Made by a program: the position numbers and the translations under genes
The notes under the pieces: generated by a model
Database searches by the model: none
What the model was told of the DNA's origin: nothing
Seen by the model: the letters and a program-made list of their open reading frames with translations, nothing else
Assembly (NCBI RefSeq): GCF_019879105.1
Contig: NZ_CP082249.1
Coordinates: 3,348,001 to 3,412,000, forward strand
From: Natrinema sp. SYSU A 869
GTDB lineage: Archaea; Halobacteriota; Halobacteria; Halobacteriales; Natrialbaceae
DNA: 64,000 bases
Direction of reading: 5' to 3'
Shown here: piece after piece, positions 28,493 through 36,899 of the stretch
Layout of the letters: each line of letters starts with the position of its first letter
Numbering within the stretch: position 1 is the stretch's first letter

Positions 28493-29545
28493 ATGAGCGA
28501 CTCCGCGAATCCCGGGGCCGACGGAGCGAGCGCCGACGCCACCGCCGAGGCCGACGGCGGCGATGGCGACGGCGACGGTGGCGGACCGGCACAGGTCTCG
28601 AGCCCGGACTACCACAGCGAGAATCACACGGCCGCCCAGACCTGCGGTTGGACGGCCAACGCCATGCGCGGCGAGGGGAAGTGTTACAAGAACATCTTCT
28701 ACGGTATCGAGTCCCACCGTTGCATCCAGATGACCCCGGTCGTCCGGTGTAACGAGCGCTGCGTCTTCTGCTGGCGCGACCACAAGGGCCACTCCTACGA
28801 GATGGACGACGTCCAGTGGGACGACCCCGAGGAAGTCGTCGACGCCTCGATCAAACTCCAGAAGAAACTGCTCTCGGGCTTCGGCGGCAACGAGGAGGTC
28901 CCCCGCGAGGTGTTCGACCAGGCGATGGAGCCCCGCCACGTCGCCATCTCTCTGGACGGCGAGCCGACGCTGTACCCTTACCTGCCCGAACTCATCGAGG
29001 CCTTCCACGACCGCGACATCACCACCTTCCTCGTCTCGAACGGCACTCGACCGGAGATGCTCCGGGATTGCGACCCGACCCAGCTCTACGTCAGCGTCGA
29101 CGCCCCCGAACGCCACACCTTCGATCAGGTCGTCGGCGCGATGGAGGACGACGCCTGGGAGAAGCTCCTCGAGACGATGGAGGTTCTCGCGGACAAGGAC
29201 GAGACCCGGACCGTGCTCCGGACAACGCTCGTCAAGGGCGAGAACATGCACAACCCGGACTGGTACGCCGGCTTCTATCAGCAGGCCGACCCCGACTTTA
29301 TCGAGCTGAAAGCCTACATGCACGTCGGTCACTCGCGAGGTCGACTCGATCGGTCCGCGATGCCCGAGCACGAGGAAGTCATCGAGTTCGCCGAAGAGAT
29401 ACAGGAGTACATGCCCGGCTTCGACGAGGTCATGGGAGTGCCGGCCTCTCGGGTCGCCCTGCTCTCGAAGACCAATGACACGTGGGTGCCGAAATTACAG
29501 AAGGGAAGCGAGTTCTGGGAGCGGGATCCGGTCACCGGCGACTAA
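28493..29545 (+). CDS. taw1: tRNA 4-demethylwyosine synthase (archaeal TYW1)
   Basis: A 350-residue radical-SAM enzyme that uses pyruvate to turn N1-methylguanosine-37 of tRNA-Phe into 4-demethylwyosine. The radical-SAM cluster is C86-x3-C90-x2-C93 (CNERCVFCW). Three further cysteines, C51, C64 and C77, keep the 13-residue spacing known for the second 4Fe-4S cluster of archaeal TYW1. VAISLDGEPTLYPYLPELI and FLVSNGTRPEML are typical of the family. The first 35 residues are an acidic, Gly-rich haloarchaeal extension. Neighbours do not take part in tRNA modification. Confidence 0.95.
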   Translation: MSDSANPGADGASADATAEADGGDGDGDGGGPAQVSSPDYHSENHTAAQTCGWTANAMRGEGKCYKNIFYGIESHRCIQMTPVVRCNERCVFCWRDHKGHSYEMDDVQWDDPEEVVDASIKLQKKLLSGFGGNEEVPREVFDQAMEPRHVAISLDGEPTLYPYLPELIEAFHDRDITTFLVSNGTRPEMLRDCDPTQLYVSVDAPERHTFDQVVGAMEDDAWEKLLETMEVLADKDETRTVLRTTLVKGENMHNPDWYAGFYQQADPDFIELKAYMHVGHSRGRLDRSAMPEHEEVIEFAEEIQEYMPGFDEVMGVPASRVALLSKTNDTWVPKLQKGSEFWERDPVTGD

Positions 29546-29561
29546 CGGTCCCGGCCCACGG

Positions 29562-31043
29562 TTAGTCCATTACACCGTGCTCCGACCACGATCTTGGAAG
29601 CCACCGCTCGAGTCGCGACCCCCGGAGAATGCCGACGATCGTAACGCGGAGTTTTTTGCTGATCGCTAGTAGCACTGTCCCGTAGACCGCCGCGCCCAGC
29701 GCGACGATCGCGAGGAGGTGATACCACTGGTCGACGGTGGCGGCGCGCTCTACGGGGACGATCACGGCGAACATCACGAGGCCGGCCACGAACTGTTCGC
29801 CGAGCGTCCGAGGAAACAGGATGACCGAGGAGAGCTGCCGTTTGATGACGACGGCCGAGAGGGCGTACCGGAGCGTCTCGGCGACGGCCGTCGCGATCAC
29901 GACGCCGATCGCACCGTAGGCGAGCGTCAGCGCGACGCCGAGGACGATGTTGAGGGCGAGCGTCACGGCTGAAATCCGGGTGTTGATGTCCGGCCGGTCG
30001 ATTCCGTAGAGCACGCTCGTGAGCACGCCGGCTTGGGTCTTCGCGATCTGGTAGGCCGCGAGTCCAATGAGGAGCGCTGCGGCCGCGGCGTACTCGGCTC
30101 CGAAGAGCGTTACGACGAGTCGTTCCGGCATCGCGACGGCACCGAAGAACATCGGGATCGCAATGATGCTCGTAAAGGAGAGCGTGTTCGAGATGTCGGC
30201 TCCAAGCGTCTCGCCCTCGCTGTGACGGTGGCTCACGCGGGCCATCAGCCCGCTCGAGGCGGCCATCGTCACGAACGTCGCCGGCACCGTGAGCTTGAGC
30301 GCGACCTCGTAGTGGCCGGCGGCCGCGGGCGCGAGCAGGTAGCCGAGTAGGATGATGTCGAACCGATCGTAGGCCTGCCCGAGAAACGAGTTCGGAATGC
30401 TGTATTTAGCGTACGACCAGAGGCTCGTAACGGTCTCCCGGGCCGGTGCGACCGGCCGCGTCCGGATGAAATACCAAAGGACTGGGACCGTCAGGAACGT
30501 CGCGGCGGCGAGTCCGTACGCCATTCCCGCAGCGCCGAACCCGAGCATGATCAGGCCTAGCTGGAACGGGAAGGTGAGAAGCGATCGGAGCGTATCGGTC
30601 CACATCGAAGCCCCGACGCGGCCGCGCGCTTGCACGATCAGATCCAGCGGTTCGAAGAGCGTGACCGCGAACAGCAAGAGGACGAACAGTACCGGTGCCT
30701 CGGGGAGCCCCGTATAGGAAACGAGCCAGCTCGAGGTGACGACGGCGACTGCGACGGCCAGTGCCGTCCATACCACCGTGAACAGGCCCTGGCTGCCGAT
30801 CAGCTCTCCCGACGGGGCGTCGGCCTCCGAATACCGCTTTTTCACCGCCGTTCCCCATCCGTTGACCGCCCGATCGGCGATCTTCACCAGCGAAAAGAGG
30901 AGATAGTAGCCGCCGAACCCGGTCGGCCCGAGCATCCGTGCGAAGACGATCGTTCCGAGAAACCCGATCGCGGCCATTGCGAACTTCGCGGTCGTCGCCT
31001 TGATCGTCTCGCCGCCGAGACTGACCGATGTCGCGTCACTCAT
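29562..31043 (-). CDS. Polysaccharide/oligosaccharide flippase (second copy in window)
   Basis: A 493-residue membrane protein of the MOP/Wzx family with about 14 helices. The N-terminal TTAKFAMAAIGFLGTIVFARM and LGPTGFGGYYLLFSLVK segments align with the same region of the flippase near 2 kb, but the proteins otherwise differ clearly, so this is not a recent copy. It ends the minus-strand set of sulfatase-like and pyruvyltransferase genes, about 100 bases after the sulfatase-like stop. It likely exports the lipid-linked product of this second glycan locus. It converges with TYW1. Confidence 0.85.
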   Translation of the reverse strand: MSDATSVSLGGETIKATTAKFAMAAIGFLGTIVFARMLGPTGFGGYYLLFSLVKIADRAVNGWGTAVKKRYSEADAPSGELIGSQGLFTVVWTALAVAVAVVTSSWLVSYTGLPEAPVLFVLLLFAVTLFEPLDLIVQARGRVGASMWTDTLRSLLTFPFQLGLIMLGFGAAGMAYGLAAATFLTVPVLWYFIRTRPVAPARETVTSLWSYAKYSIPNSFLGQAYDRFDIILLGYLLAPAAAGHYEVALKLTVPATFVTMAASSGLMARVSHRHSEGETLGADISNTLSFTSIIAIPMFFGAVAMPERLVVTLFGAEYAAAAALLIGLAAYQIAKTQAGVLTSVLYGIDRPDINTRISAVTLALNIVLGVALTLAYGAIGVVIATAVAETLRYALSAVVIKRQLSSVILFPRTLGEQFVAGLVMFAVIVPVERAATVDQWYHLLAIVALGAAVYGTVLLAISKKLRVTIVGILRGSRLERWLPRSWSEHGVMD

Positions 31044-31143
31044 CGCTGCTGGAGACTCGTTCGCAGTCGCTCATTCGGTCGCACTGACAACGGCCGGGCA
31101 GAGCCATTGCCGACTCGGTCGGTCGCTCGCATCGGAACCACGG

Positions 31144-32559
31144 TCACAGATACCCCAGCTCCTCGAGCTGGGATTCGAGGCCGGAGAGGTCCGCCTCCGA
31201 GAGGCCCTCTCGCCGCTCGAGATCGCCGACCTGCCGATCGAGTTCTGACTCGAGGGCAGCTGGGTCGCAGTCGCCGATCGTCCGGGTCTCGGTCAGGTCT
31301 TCGAAGTAGTAACAGTCGGCCGTCGCGAGCCCGTGGCGTTCGGTGTCGACCGGCGCGACCTCGTAGCCGTCTTCCTCGAGCGAGAGCCGCCGCCGTCTGG
31401 AGATGCCGTGGAACTCTGAAAGCGCGTTCGACCGCAGTTCGAGTTCGGGTGCAGCGGGGTTGCTCGAGAGCAGCGGTCGGAACGACTCGCCCCGACGGCG
31501 GTTCGATTCGATTCCGGCGAGGTCGAGCAGCGTCGCGTAGACGTCGAGGTGGTTCACGAGAGCGTCCCGCGTCGCTCGCTCCCCGTTCGCGTCGGGCGTC
31601 CGATGGTCGGCACGCGGCCCGGGTGCGGAGACGACGAGCGGGACCCTCATCACGGGCGGATAGAGCCCGCTGCCGTGTTCCCATGCATCGTACTCGCCGA
31701 GGGCTTCGCCGTGGTCGGCGAGCGTGACGATATAGTCGAAGTCGGTGGCGAGTTCCCGGTAGATGTCCCGGTATATGTCCGACAGATACTGGACGGCGTC
31801 GTCGTACGCGGTCGTGATCCGCTCTGGATCGTGTGGCGGCTCCTCGAGCGTAGCCTTCACGCCGTCGAAATGGGGCGGGTCCTCGTCCGGATAGGTGCGG
31901 TACTCGTCGGGCGGGTCGTAGGGTCGGTGGGCCTCCATGAGATTCGCAAAGAGGAACTCCCGATTTCGGCCCCACGATCGGTCGCGAACGTACGCCAGTA
32001 ATTCCGCCGCGCCGTCGTCGCGGTGGCGTCCCTTGAACCCCATGTCTCGGAGCTTCATCAGGGCCCCCTGTTTCAGCGATTGGGTCGTATCGCAGTCGCC
32101 GTCGACGCAGTGCCAGAGCGCTCTGAGGTAGCGTTCCGGGCCGTCGGACTGGTGTTCGGCGATGAACTCGTCCCAGTCGAAGACGTTCTCGCCGAGGCCG
32201 CGGAGCCGCCAGCCGCCGTCGAACTCGTCGAATCCGTGGTGCCAGCCCAGCCGTTCCGAGATGTTGACGTTACAGCTGAACGCCCGCGTCCGATAGCCCT
32301 GATCTTGGAGCAGTTTAGGGAGGCGAGTCGTGTGTCGGTCGAAGTCCTGCGATTTGATCGTCACGCCGGCCTCGCTCGCGTAGCGACCGGTGAACAGCGA
32401 GGCGTGGGCCGGGGCCGTCCAGTGGCTCGTGCTCCACGCGTTCGTGAACTGCACGCCTGGCAGCCAGTCGAAGTGCTCGTTGAAGGAATCTGCTCGAAGC
32501 GTATCGAGCACGACGAGGGCGATAGATGGCTCGTCTCCCATGGTCGCGTGTCCGCTCAT
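31144..32559 (-). CDS. Sulfatase-like alkaline-phosphatase-superfamily protein
   Basis: A 471-residue protein with the full sulfatase fold. IALVVLDTLRADSF holds the first metal Asp, WTAPAHASLFTGRYASE replaces the formylglycine motif (Thr for Cys, His for Arg), LFANLMEAHRPYDPP is the core His segment, and IVTLADHGEALGEYDAW the second metal site. It ends ESQLEELGYL. With Thr at the nucleophile place it is closer to phosphoglycerol- or phosphoethanolamine-transferases and other Thr-based members than to sulfatases; the real reaction is unknown. Two in-frame ATGs (32559 and 32541) both suit the fold. It is part of the second glycan locus. Confidence 0.8.
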   Translation of the reverse strand: MSGHATMGDEPSIALVVLDTLRADSFNEHFDWLPGVQFTNAWSTSHWTAPAHASLFTGRYASEAGVTIKSQDFDRHTTRLPKLLQDQGYRTRAFSCNVNISERLGWHHGFDEFDGGWRLRGLGENVFDWDEFIAEHQSDGPERYLRALWHCVDGDCDTTQSLKQGALMKLRDMGFKGRHRDDGAAELLAYVRDRSWGRNREFLFANLMEAHRPYDPPDEYRTYPDEDPPHFDGVKATLEEPPHDPERITTAYDDAVQYLSDIYRDIYRELATDFDYIVTLADHGEALGEYDAWEHGSGLYPPVMRVPLVVSAPGPRADHRTPDANGERATRDALVNHLDVYATLLDLAGIESNRRRGESFRPLLSSNPAAPELELRSNALSEFHGISRRRRLSLEEDGYEVAPVDTERHGLATADCYYFEDLTETRTIGDCDPAALESELDRQVGDLERREGLSEADLSGLESQLEELGYL

Positions 32560-32711
32560 CCTACCATACCCCCACAAAGAACCTGTCCCTGGCAATCGAA
32601 CCGAATGCGACACCAGTAGTCGCCGTCGAATGCGGGCCCCAGTCGCTGGCTTCAGCCCCGCCTCTCCACCAGACGGCGACTGTCGGATTCCGGTCGCAGT
32701 TCCGGTCACGC

Positions 32712-33722
32712 TCACAGGACCGTCGCGATCCCCTCTTCGAGCGCCTCGACCTGTGCGTCCTTCTCGCGCTCGAGTTCGTCCATATCGAACCGGACCGGCT
32801 CGCTCGTGACGTCTCCCTCGATCGGGACCCGATCGAAGAGGTTCGCTCGCGGCGTGTCGAAGTAGAACTGCGCCCTGTTGCCGTAGGTCAGGGCTGGGAG
32901 ACAGGCGTGGATCCGATCGGACCGCACCACGTCCGCGTTGGCGTAGAGGAAGAGGTAATCGGTCACGAGATCGGAGACAAACACGTTTTCGGCCTCGAAC
33001 AGCGGCGTCTCGAGGCCGACCAGTTCCCTCGCTCGCTCACCGACCGGGAAGTGGTACGGTTCGTCGAAGGGGGCGTGATCTGGTCGGATGATCGTCGATG
33101 CGCCGTCGATGTCGGGCTCCTCCTGTTTGTCAAACGTGTGGACGTCGAAGGGCTGATTCGCCTCGGGCGGTTGGTGCCGGTCGCCCAGGAACAGCGAACA
33201 GTCGATGCCGTCGTACAGGTACTCGACGAGGTCGCCGTACTCCTCGTAGGCGGTTCGATCCCGCGTGAGCAGGACGTCGATATCGAGCGCGTCGAAGACA
33301 GCTTCGACGTATTTCCGTTCGTCCTCGTCGTACTCTTCACCGCCCCCGCCGATGACGACGATTGGAATGTCTCGCTCCCTGAGCTGCCGAAGCGTGTCGT
33401 AGTACTTCCGGAACGTCGGTCTCGAGAGCACGCAGCCCGGAAGGACGGCTAGGTCGGCGTCGATCAGTTCGCTGATATTCACCGTGTTCCGTCGAATCGG
33501 GTGCGTCGGGGACTCGTAGTCGGATCGATCGTACCCCGTCATCCGCGCGAGCTTCCGGGTACCGCCCCACAGCGCCGCGGTGTCTGCTGCGTGGTTGGGA
33601 TAGCCGCCCGTTTCAACGATCTCCGCGTCGGGGAATGCCCGCTCGAGCATTGCTCTCGCCCCATAGTCGATGAAGCCGTTCCCGATGTTCGTCGTCCACG
33701 TCCGCAAAAGCAGGATTCGCAT
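32712..33722 (-). CDS. Polysaccharide pyruvyl transferase family protein
   Basis: A 336-residue protein of the CsaB/WcaK-type family, which adds ketal pyruvate from phosphoenolpyruvate to a sugar. The start MRILLLRTWTTNIGNGFIDYG is the family's N-terminal strand-loop. DADLAVLPGCVLSR and IPIVVIGGGGEEYDE mark the first Rossmann-like domain, and VVRSDRIHACLPALTYGNR the C-terminal His motif. Some family members act as sulfur or phospho-transfer enzymes, so the pyruvate role is inferred. It lies upstream of the sulfatase-like gene, all on one strand. Pyruvylation would add negative charge to a surface glycan. Confidence 0.75.
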   Translation of the reverse strand: MRILLLRTWTTNIGNGFIDYGARAMLERAFPDAEIVETGGYPNHAADTAALWGGTRKLARMTGYDRSDYESPTHPIRRNTVNISELIDADLAVLPGCVLSRPTFRKYYDTLRQLRERDIPIVVIGGGGEEYDEDERKYVEAVFDALDIDVLLTRDRTAYEEYGDLVEYLYDGIDCSLFLGDRHQPPEANQPFDVHTFDKQEEPDIDGASTIIRPDHAPFDEPYHFPVGERARELVGLETPLFEAENVFVSDLVTDYLFLYANADVVRSDRIHACLPALTYGNRAQFYFDTPRANLFDRVPIEGDVTSEPVRFDMDELEREKDAQVEALEEGIATVL

Positions 33723-34004
33723 TGCGGTCCTCTCCACCGGAACGGGACATAATTATACGGTGGCTACAATCCGCAAGTGACCAGTTCGACATCGGAATGT
33801 CAGTTTACAGACGACGCTCGCGGGTCGAACCGCGGTACATAGACTGTCGCCTGAAACCGTTTCTGAGAGGGTATCGGAGACCGATTCGCACGGTAATACA
33901 CCACTGACGTATCCATAGCGGATCTCACGGGAAGTGATCACCTGTCTTTCAGAAACGGCAAGAGAATACCAACCCTTAATCGTGGCCAGCAGAGAGAGAC
34001 AGAC

Positions 34005-34079
34005 AGCGGGATGGGATAGCCAGGAGATTCCGGCGGGCTCATAACCCGCAGATCGGTAGTTCAAATCTACCTCCCGCTA
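34005..34079 (+). tRNA. Initiator tRNA-Met (anticodon CAT)
   Basis: A complete cloverleaf: acceptor AGCGGGA pairs with TCCCGCT, with A as discriminator; the anticodon stem GCGGG/CCCGC carries three stacked G-C pairs next to the loop CTCATAA (CAT at 34040-34042); the T arm is GGTAG TTCAAAT CTACC. The A1-T72 first pair and the three G-C pairs are marks of archaeal initiator tRNA. CCA is not encoded. No intron. A degenerate copy of its 3' third lies 296 bases downstream. Confidence 0.95.
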
Positions 34080-34116
34080 CTTCTCGACGCGAACAACAAC
34101 GAGGAACAGAGTCGTT

Positions 34117-34292
34117 CGAAACGGCTTCGTCGTTTCGTGACTGAGCGAATCAAAGATTCGCGAGGTCGTCGGCGCGTTGCGCCGACTGCAAGCGATTCCT
34201 CCGGAATCGCCCTGTCCGCGAAACCGGTGGTTTCGCTTGATGACGAAAGATGCTCCGCATCTTTCGAACCATGACGAGTGACGTGAGCGTCA
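34117..34292. repeat. Array of consecutive short perfect hairpins
   Basis: Seven inverted repeats follow each other with few bases between them: stems at 34117-34123/34131-34137 (7 bp), 34145-34151/34155-34161 (7 bp, AAA loop), 34168-34175/34179-34186 (8 bp, GTT loop), 34192-34199/34203-34210 (8 bp, TCC loop), 34218-34225/34229-34236 (8 bp, GGT loop), 34244-34253/34257-34266 (10 bp, TCC loop), and 34279-34283/34288-34292 (5 bp). Five have three-base loops. The sequences differ, so this is not a tandem repeat. It has no clear coding frame. It may be a structured RNA, a barrier, or part of a mobile relic. Confidence 0.85.
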
Positions 34293-34351
34293 AAAGTAGT
34301 TCAGAGTAGATTTGAAGTAGACAACGAGGGAGCGAAGCGACCGACGTTGGC

Positions 34352-34396
34352 GTGGTTCAAATCTCCCTCCCGCTATTTCTCGAGGCGAACACTACC
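34352..34396 (+). repeat. Degenerate second copy of the tRNA-Met 3' end
   Basis: This stretch repeats 34056-34100: the T loop and acceptor end of the tRNA (TTCAAATCT, CCTCCCGCTA) plus about 17 flanking bases, with a few mismatches that break the T stem. An inverted fragment (AGATTTGAA at 34308-34316) lies between the copies. Such duplication of a tRNA end is what integration of an element into a tRNA gene leaves behind. Confidence 0.75.
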
Positions 34397-34815
34397 TCTG
34401 CTATCGTCCAGAAACTCCGGACTCGAGGTGATAACTCTCTGAACTCGGATAATCAGAGGTTTGAACGCGACTACCGTCTGCAAACGGCGGAGACAGCTGC
34501 TGTACACACGTGAGAATAGAGAGACGAAGCGGTACCGGAGAAACGGTGACGATGAGCGGCCTGCTATCGTGGCGACAGGGAATGGCCACGCCCTCCCCAG
34601 CCGATTCACTCACTCGCGACACTCGTTCGCTTATCCCTCGCACGGTATCGTCAGCTGTCCTCACTGTCGTTCGGCCAGCCGACAGCGCGCGCCACCGCAT
34701 GTCGGTTGGTCAGGCGGAGTAACACATCGACCACAGATACGGAGTCTGTAATTCGTCGAGGACAGTCCGACGAATCACGATACTGACTGACAGCCGAGAG
34801 GGTCGGTGCTAGCGG
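34397..34815. other. Intergenic region without a recognisable gene
   Basis: About 420 bases between the repeat and the end of the phosphodiesterase-like gene. Overlapping open frames on both strands have no start context or family similarity. No tRNA, hairpin array or clear terminator is visible. Confidence 0.5.
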
Positions 34816-35732
34816 TCAGTCGAGATAGCCGAGTTCGCGCAGGCGGTCGGTCGGCATATCGATCCCCTCGTCGGTACCGGACGCGCCCGTGCCGGACTCC
34901 GCCGCGCGTTCCTCCGCCCACCGCCGCACGTCGTAGACCGATTTCGGATAGGTATCTGCCGTGGAACTCGCGTACGCGCGCCAGGAGTGACTCGCCGGTT
35001 TCTCGCCCGCGTCGGGCGGATAGAATGCGGCGCGCATGCCGTGATCGCTGACGACGAGGAGTTCGTCGTCCTCACCGAGGGCGGCGACGATTTCATCGAC
35101 GAACCCGCCGACGCGGTCGTAGGCGCGGCCCAATGCGTCCTCGTCGTCGGCGTAGGCATGGCCCGCCGCATCCAACGTGTGGACGTGGACCCCGGCGATC
35201 GAGACCGGGTGTTTGAGCATCTCGCGGGCCCAGCCAAACTGCTGGGCACAGAGGCCGAACAGTTCGCGCTCGAACTCGCTTCGGGACATCCCCTCCGCCA
35301 CGGCATTCATCAGGTCCCAGGCGCGCTGGAGTGGCCGGCCATCGTGGACGCCCGGCCAGTTGTGGACGACCGCGTCGTCGGCGTCGAACATCGACTCGCG
35401 GTCCGTCTCGCCGATGCGCTCGCGCGTGCCGGTCCGTGACCGAACGAGTTGCCGAGCGTCCCCCGAGTCGACTCGTCGAGGCGACCAGTGACCGTCGAGG
35501 CAAGGTCGAGCGCCGGATTCGCCCACTCGCTAGTCCCGCCGCCGGTGATCCCATGTTCGGCCGGCTCGAGCCCGGTCGCGACGGTCGCCCAGACCTCTGG
35601 CGTGTACGGAACGTCCTGCGTGTTCGCGAAGGTCTCGATCTCGCCGCCCGACTCGAGGCGGACGGCGTCGAGGTCGAAGTGGTCGACCAGTCCGGCATCG
35701 AGCGCGTCGAGCGCCAGTACGACAACCGTCAT
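34816..35732 (-). pseudogene. Alkaline-phosphatase-superfamily (phosphodiesterase-like) protein, single frameshift
   Basis: The two frames join into about 305 residues. The N-terminal frame starts MTVVVLALDALDAGLVDHF (metal Asp) and has DVPYTPEVWATVATGLEPAEHG, with Thr at the nucleophile position. The C-terminal frame has IAGVHVHTLDAAGHAY and LLVVSDHGMRAAFYPP, the metal-binding His/Asp sites, and ends TDRLRELGYLD. Layout resembles nucleotide pyrophosphatase/phosphodiesterases rather than long sulfatases. The break lies near 35428-35440; one added base in the short GG run at 35431-35432 joins SFGHGP to GTRERIGETD. Its ATG overlaps the stop of the next sulfatase-like gene as ATGA, so it is the last gene of the coupled operon. 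Confidence 0.75.
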
Positions 35733-36838
35733 GCGTATCCCAGGTCCTCCAGATCTTCCTGCAGTGCGTCTTCCTTGACGACGTAGGCGGGATCGAACCG
35801 CTCGAATTCCCGCTCGAGGCTGGGGTCGTCCACCGGTTCGGTATCCTCGAGTCGATATGTTCCCTCGCCAGTCGTGATGTGATCGGCTGACATCGCGGCC
35901 TTTCGGTCCCCGTAGGCGGCGAAGGCGATTTCGCGATCGAGCGTGCCGACGCCGTGTTCGGAGCCGGTCAGGATTGTCGGAACGTCGACCAGCGAGACGA
36001 CCTCGCCGAGATCGGGGGCGTTCCGCGTGCCGAACGGGACGTTCAGGAGTTCCGGGCGCATCTCGCCAGGATGGCCCCACAGCCCGTCCTCACCGAGCAG
36101 TTCACCGTGGTCGCCACAGAAGACGATGCGCGTCCCGTCCGGGATCGCGTCCCAGAGGGTCTCGAGACGGGCATCGAGGTCGACGACTTCCTGTCGGTAG
36201 AGCTCTCGGACGGCGGTCTCGTCCTCGTCGGATCCGCGGCCTGAGAGCACGCGGCGGGTGAGCCGCTGTGCTGTCGCCCGGTCGATATCCGCGCCGTCCG
36301 GATCGTACGGATGGTGGGGTTCCATGAAGTGCAGCCAGCCGAACCACTCCTCGCGGCCGTCGATCTCGGCCAGGAACTGATCGACGACGGCGTCCGCGGG
36401 CCGGAACGACTTCTCGGTCTCCTCAACGTAGCTCCGGAGCTGCTGGTATCGGTTGTAGCCCCAACTGGCGATCTTGTAGGGGAGCGATCCCCGCTCGAGC
36501 AAGATTGCACCCTTGTCCTTCAGCGACTCGCCGCCGCCTTTCGGCGACGTGAACGAGTCGAAGCCGGCCGCGTAGCCGTACTCCTGGGAGAGCAGATGAT
36601 TTGTCGTGATCCCGACGCAGGGGGCGTCGAACTCGTGGGCGACGCTCGCCGCCGACTCAAGTCCGTTCCCGGCCGGATACTCCCCGCCGATAATCGCCGG
36701 GAAGCTGCCGGGTGTCGCGGTGCTCGTGGCGAAGGCGGCATCGTGGGTGTTGTCCAGAAAGTCCAGAGTTCGGGGCATGTACTGGACGTGATCGGTCCTG
36801 AGTGAATCGACCGTGACTAGCAGGGTAGTATCCGTCAT
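35729..36838 (-). CDS. Sulfatase-like alkaline-phosphatase-superfamily protein
   Basis: A 369-residue intact member. TTLLVTVDSLRTDHV gives the first metal Asp, STATPGSFPAIIGGEYPAG the nucleophile region with Thr and no formylglycine Cys, WFGWLHFMEPHHPYDP the core, and IVFCGDHGELLGEDGLWGH the second metal site. It ends QEDLEDLGYA. It overlaps the phosphodiesterase-like gene by ATGA and follows the 500-residue member after 61 bases. The product probably acts on a phosphate- or sulfate-bearing group of the glycan made here. No signal peptide, so it likely works inside the cell or is membrane-associated. Confidence 0.8.
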   Translation of the reverse strand: MTDTTLLVTVDSLRTDHVQYMPRTLDFLDNTHDAAFATSTATPGSFPAIIGGEYPAGNGLESAASVAHEFDAPCVGITTNHLLSQEYGYAAGFDSFTSPKGGGESLKDKGAILLERGSLPYKIASWGYNRYQQLRSYVEETEKSFRPADAVVDQFLAEIDGREEWFGWLHFMEPHHPYDPDGADIDRATAQRLTRRVLSGRGSDEDETAVRELYRQEVVDLDARLETLWDAIPDGTRIVFCGDHGELLGEDGLWGHPGEMRPELLNVPFGTRNAPDLGEVVSLVDVPTILTGSEHGVGTLDREIAFAAYGDRKAAMSADHITTGEGTYRLEDTEPVDDPSLEREFERFDPAYVVKEDALQEDLEDLGYA

Positions 36839-36899
36839 GGGTTCGTGTTCACCGTCCGAAGCGGACTCGTACTCACAGGTCTCCGCGATCCTCTCGTGC

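Noticed and set aside
28238-29371. Minus-strand open frame of 377 codons opposite TYW1
   Set aside because: Antisense to a confident gene; no start context and low-complexity arginine-rich end.
34117-34292. Hairpin row as a single rho-independent-type terminator
   Set aside because: There are seven separate hairpins and no T-tract; a terminator does not need this.
34401-34700. Open frame of 99 codons after the tRNA-linked repeat
   Set aside because: No start context, basic low-complexity product, overlapping frames on both strands.
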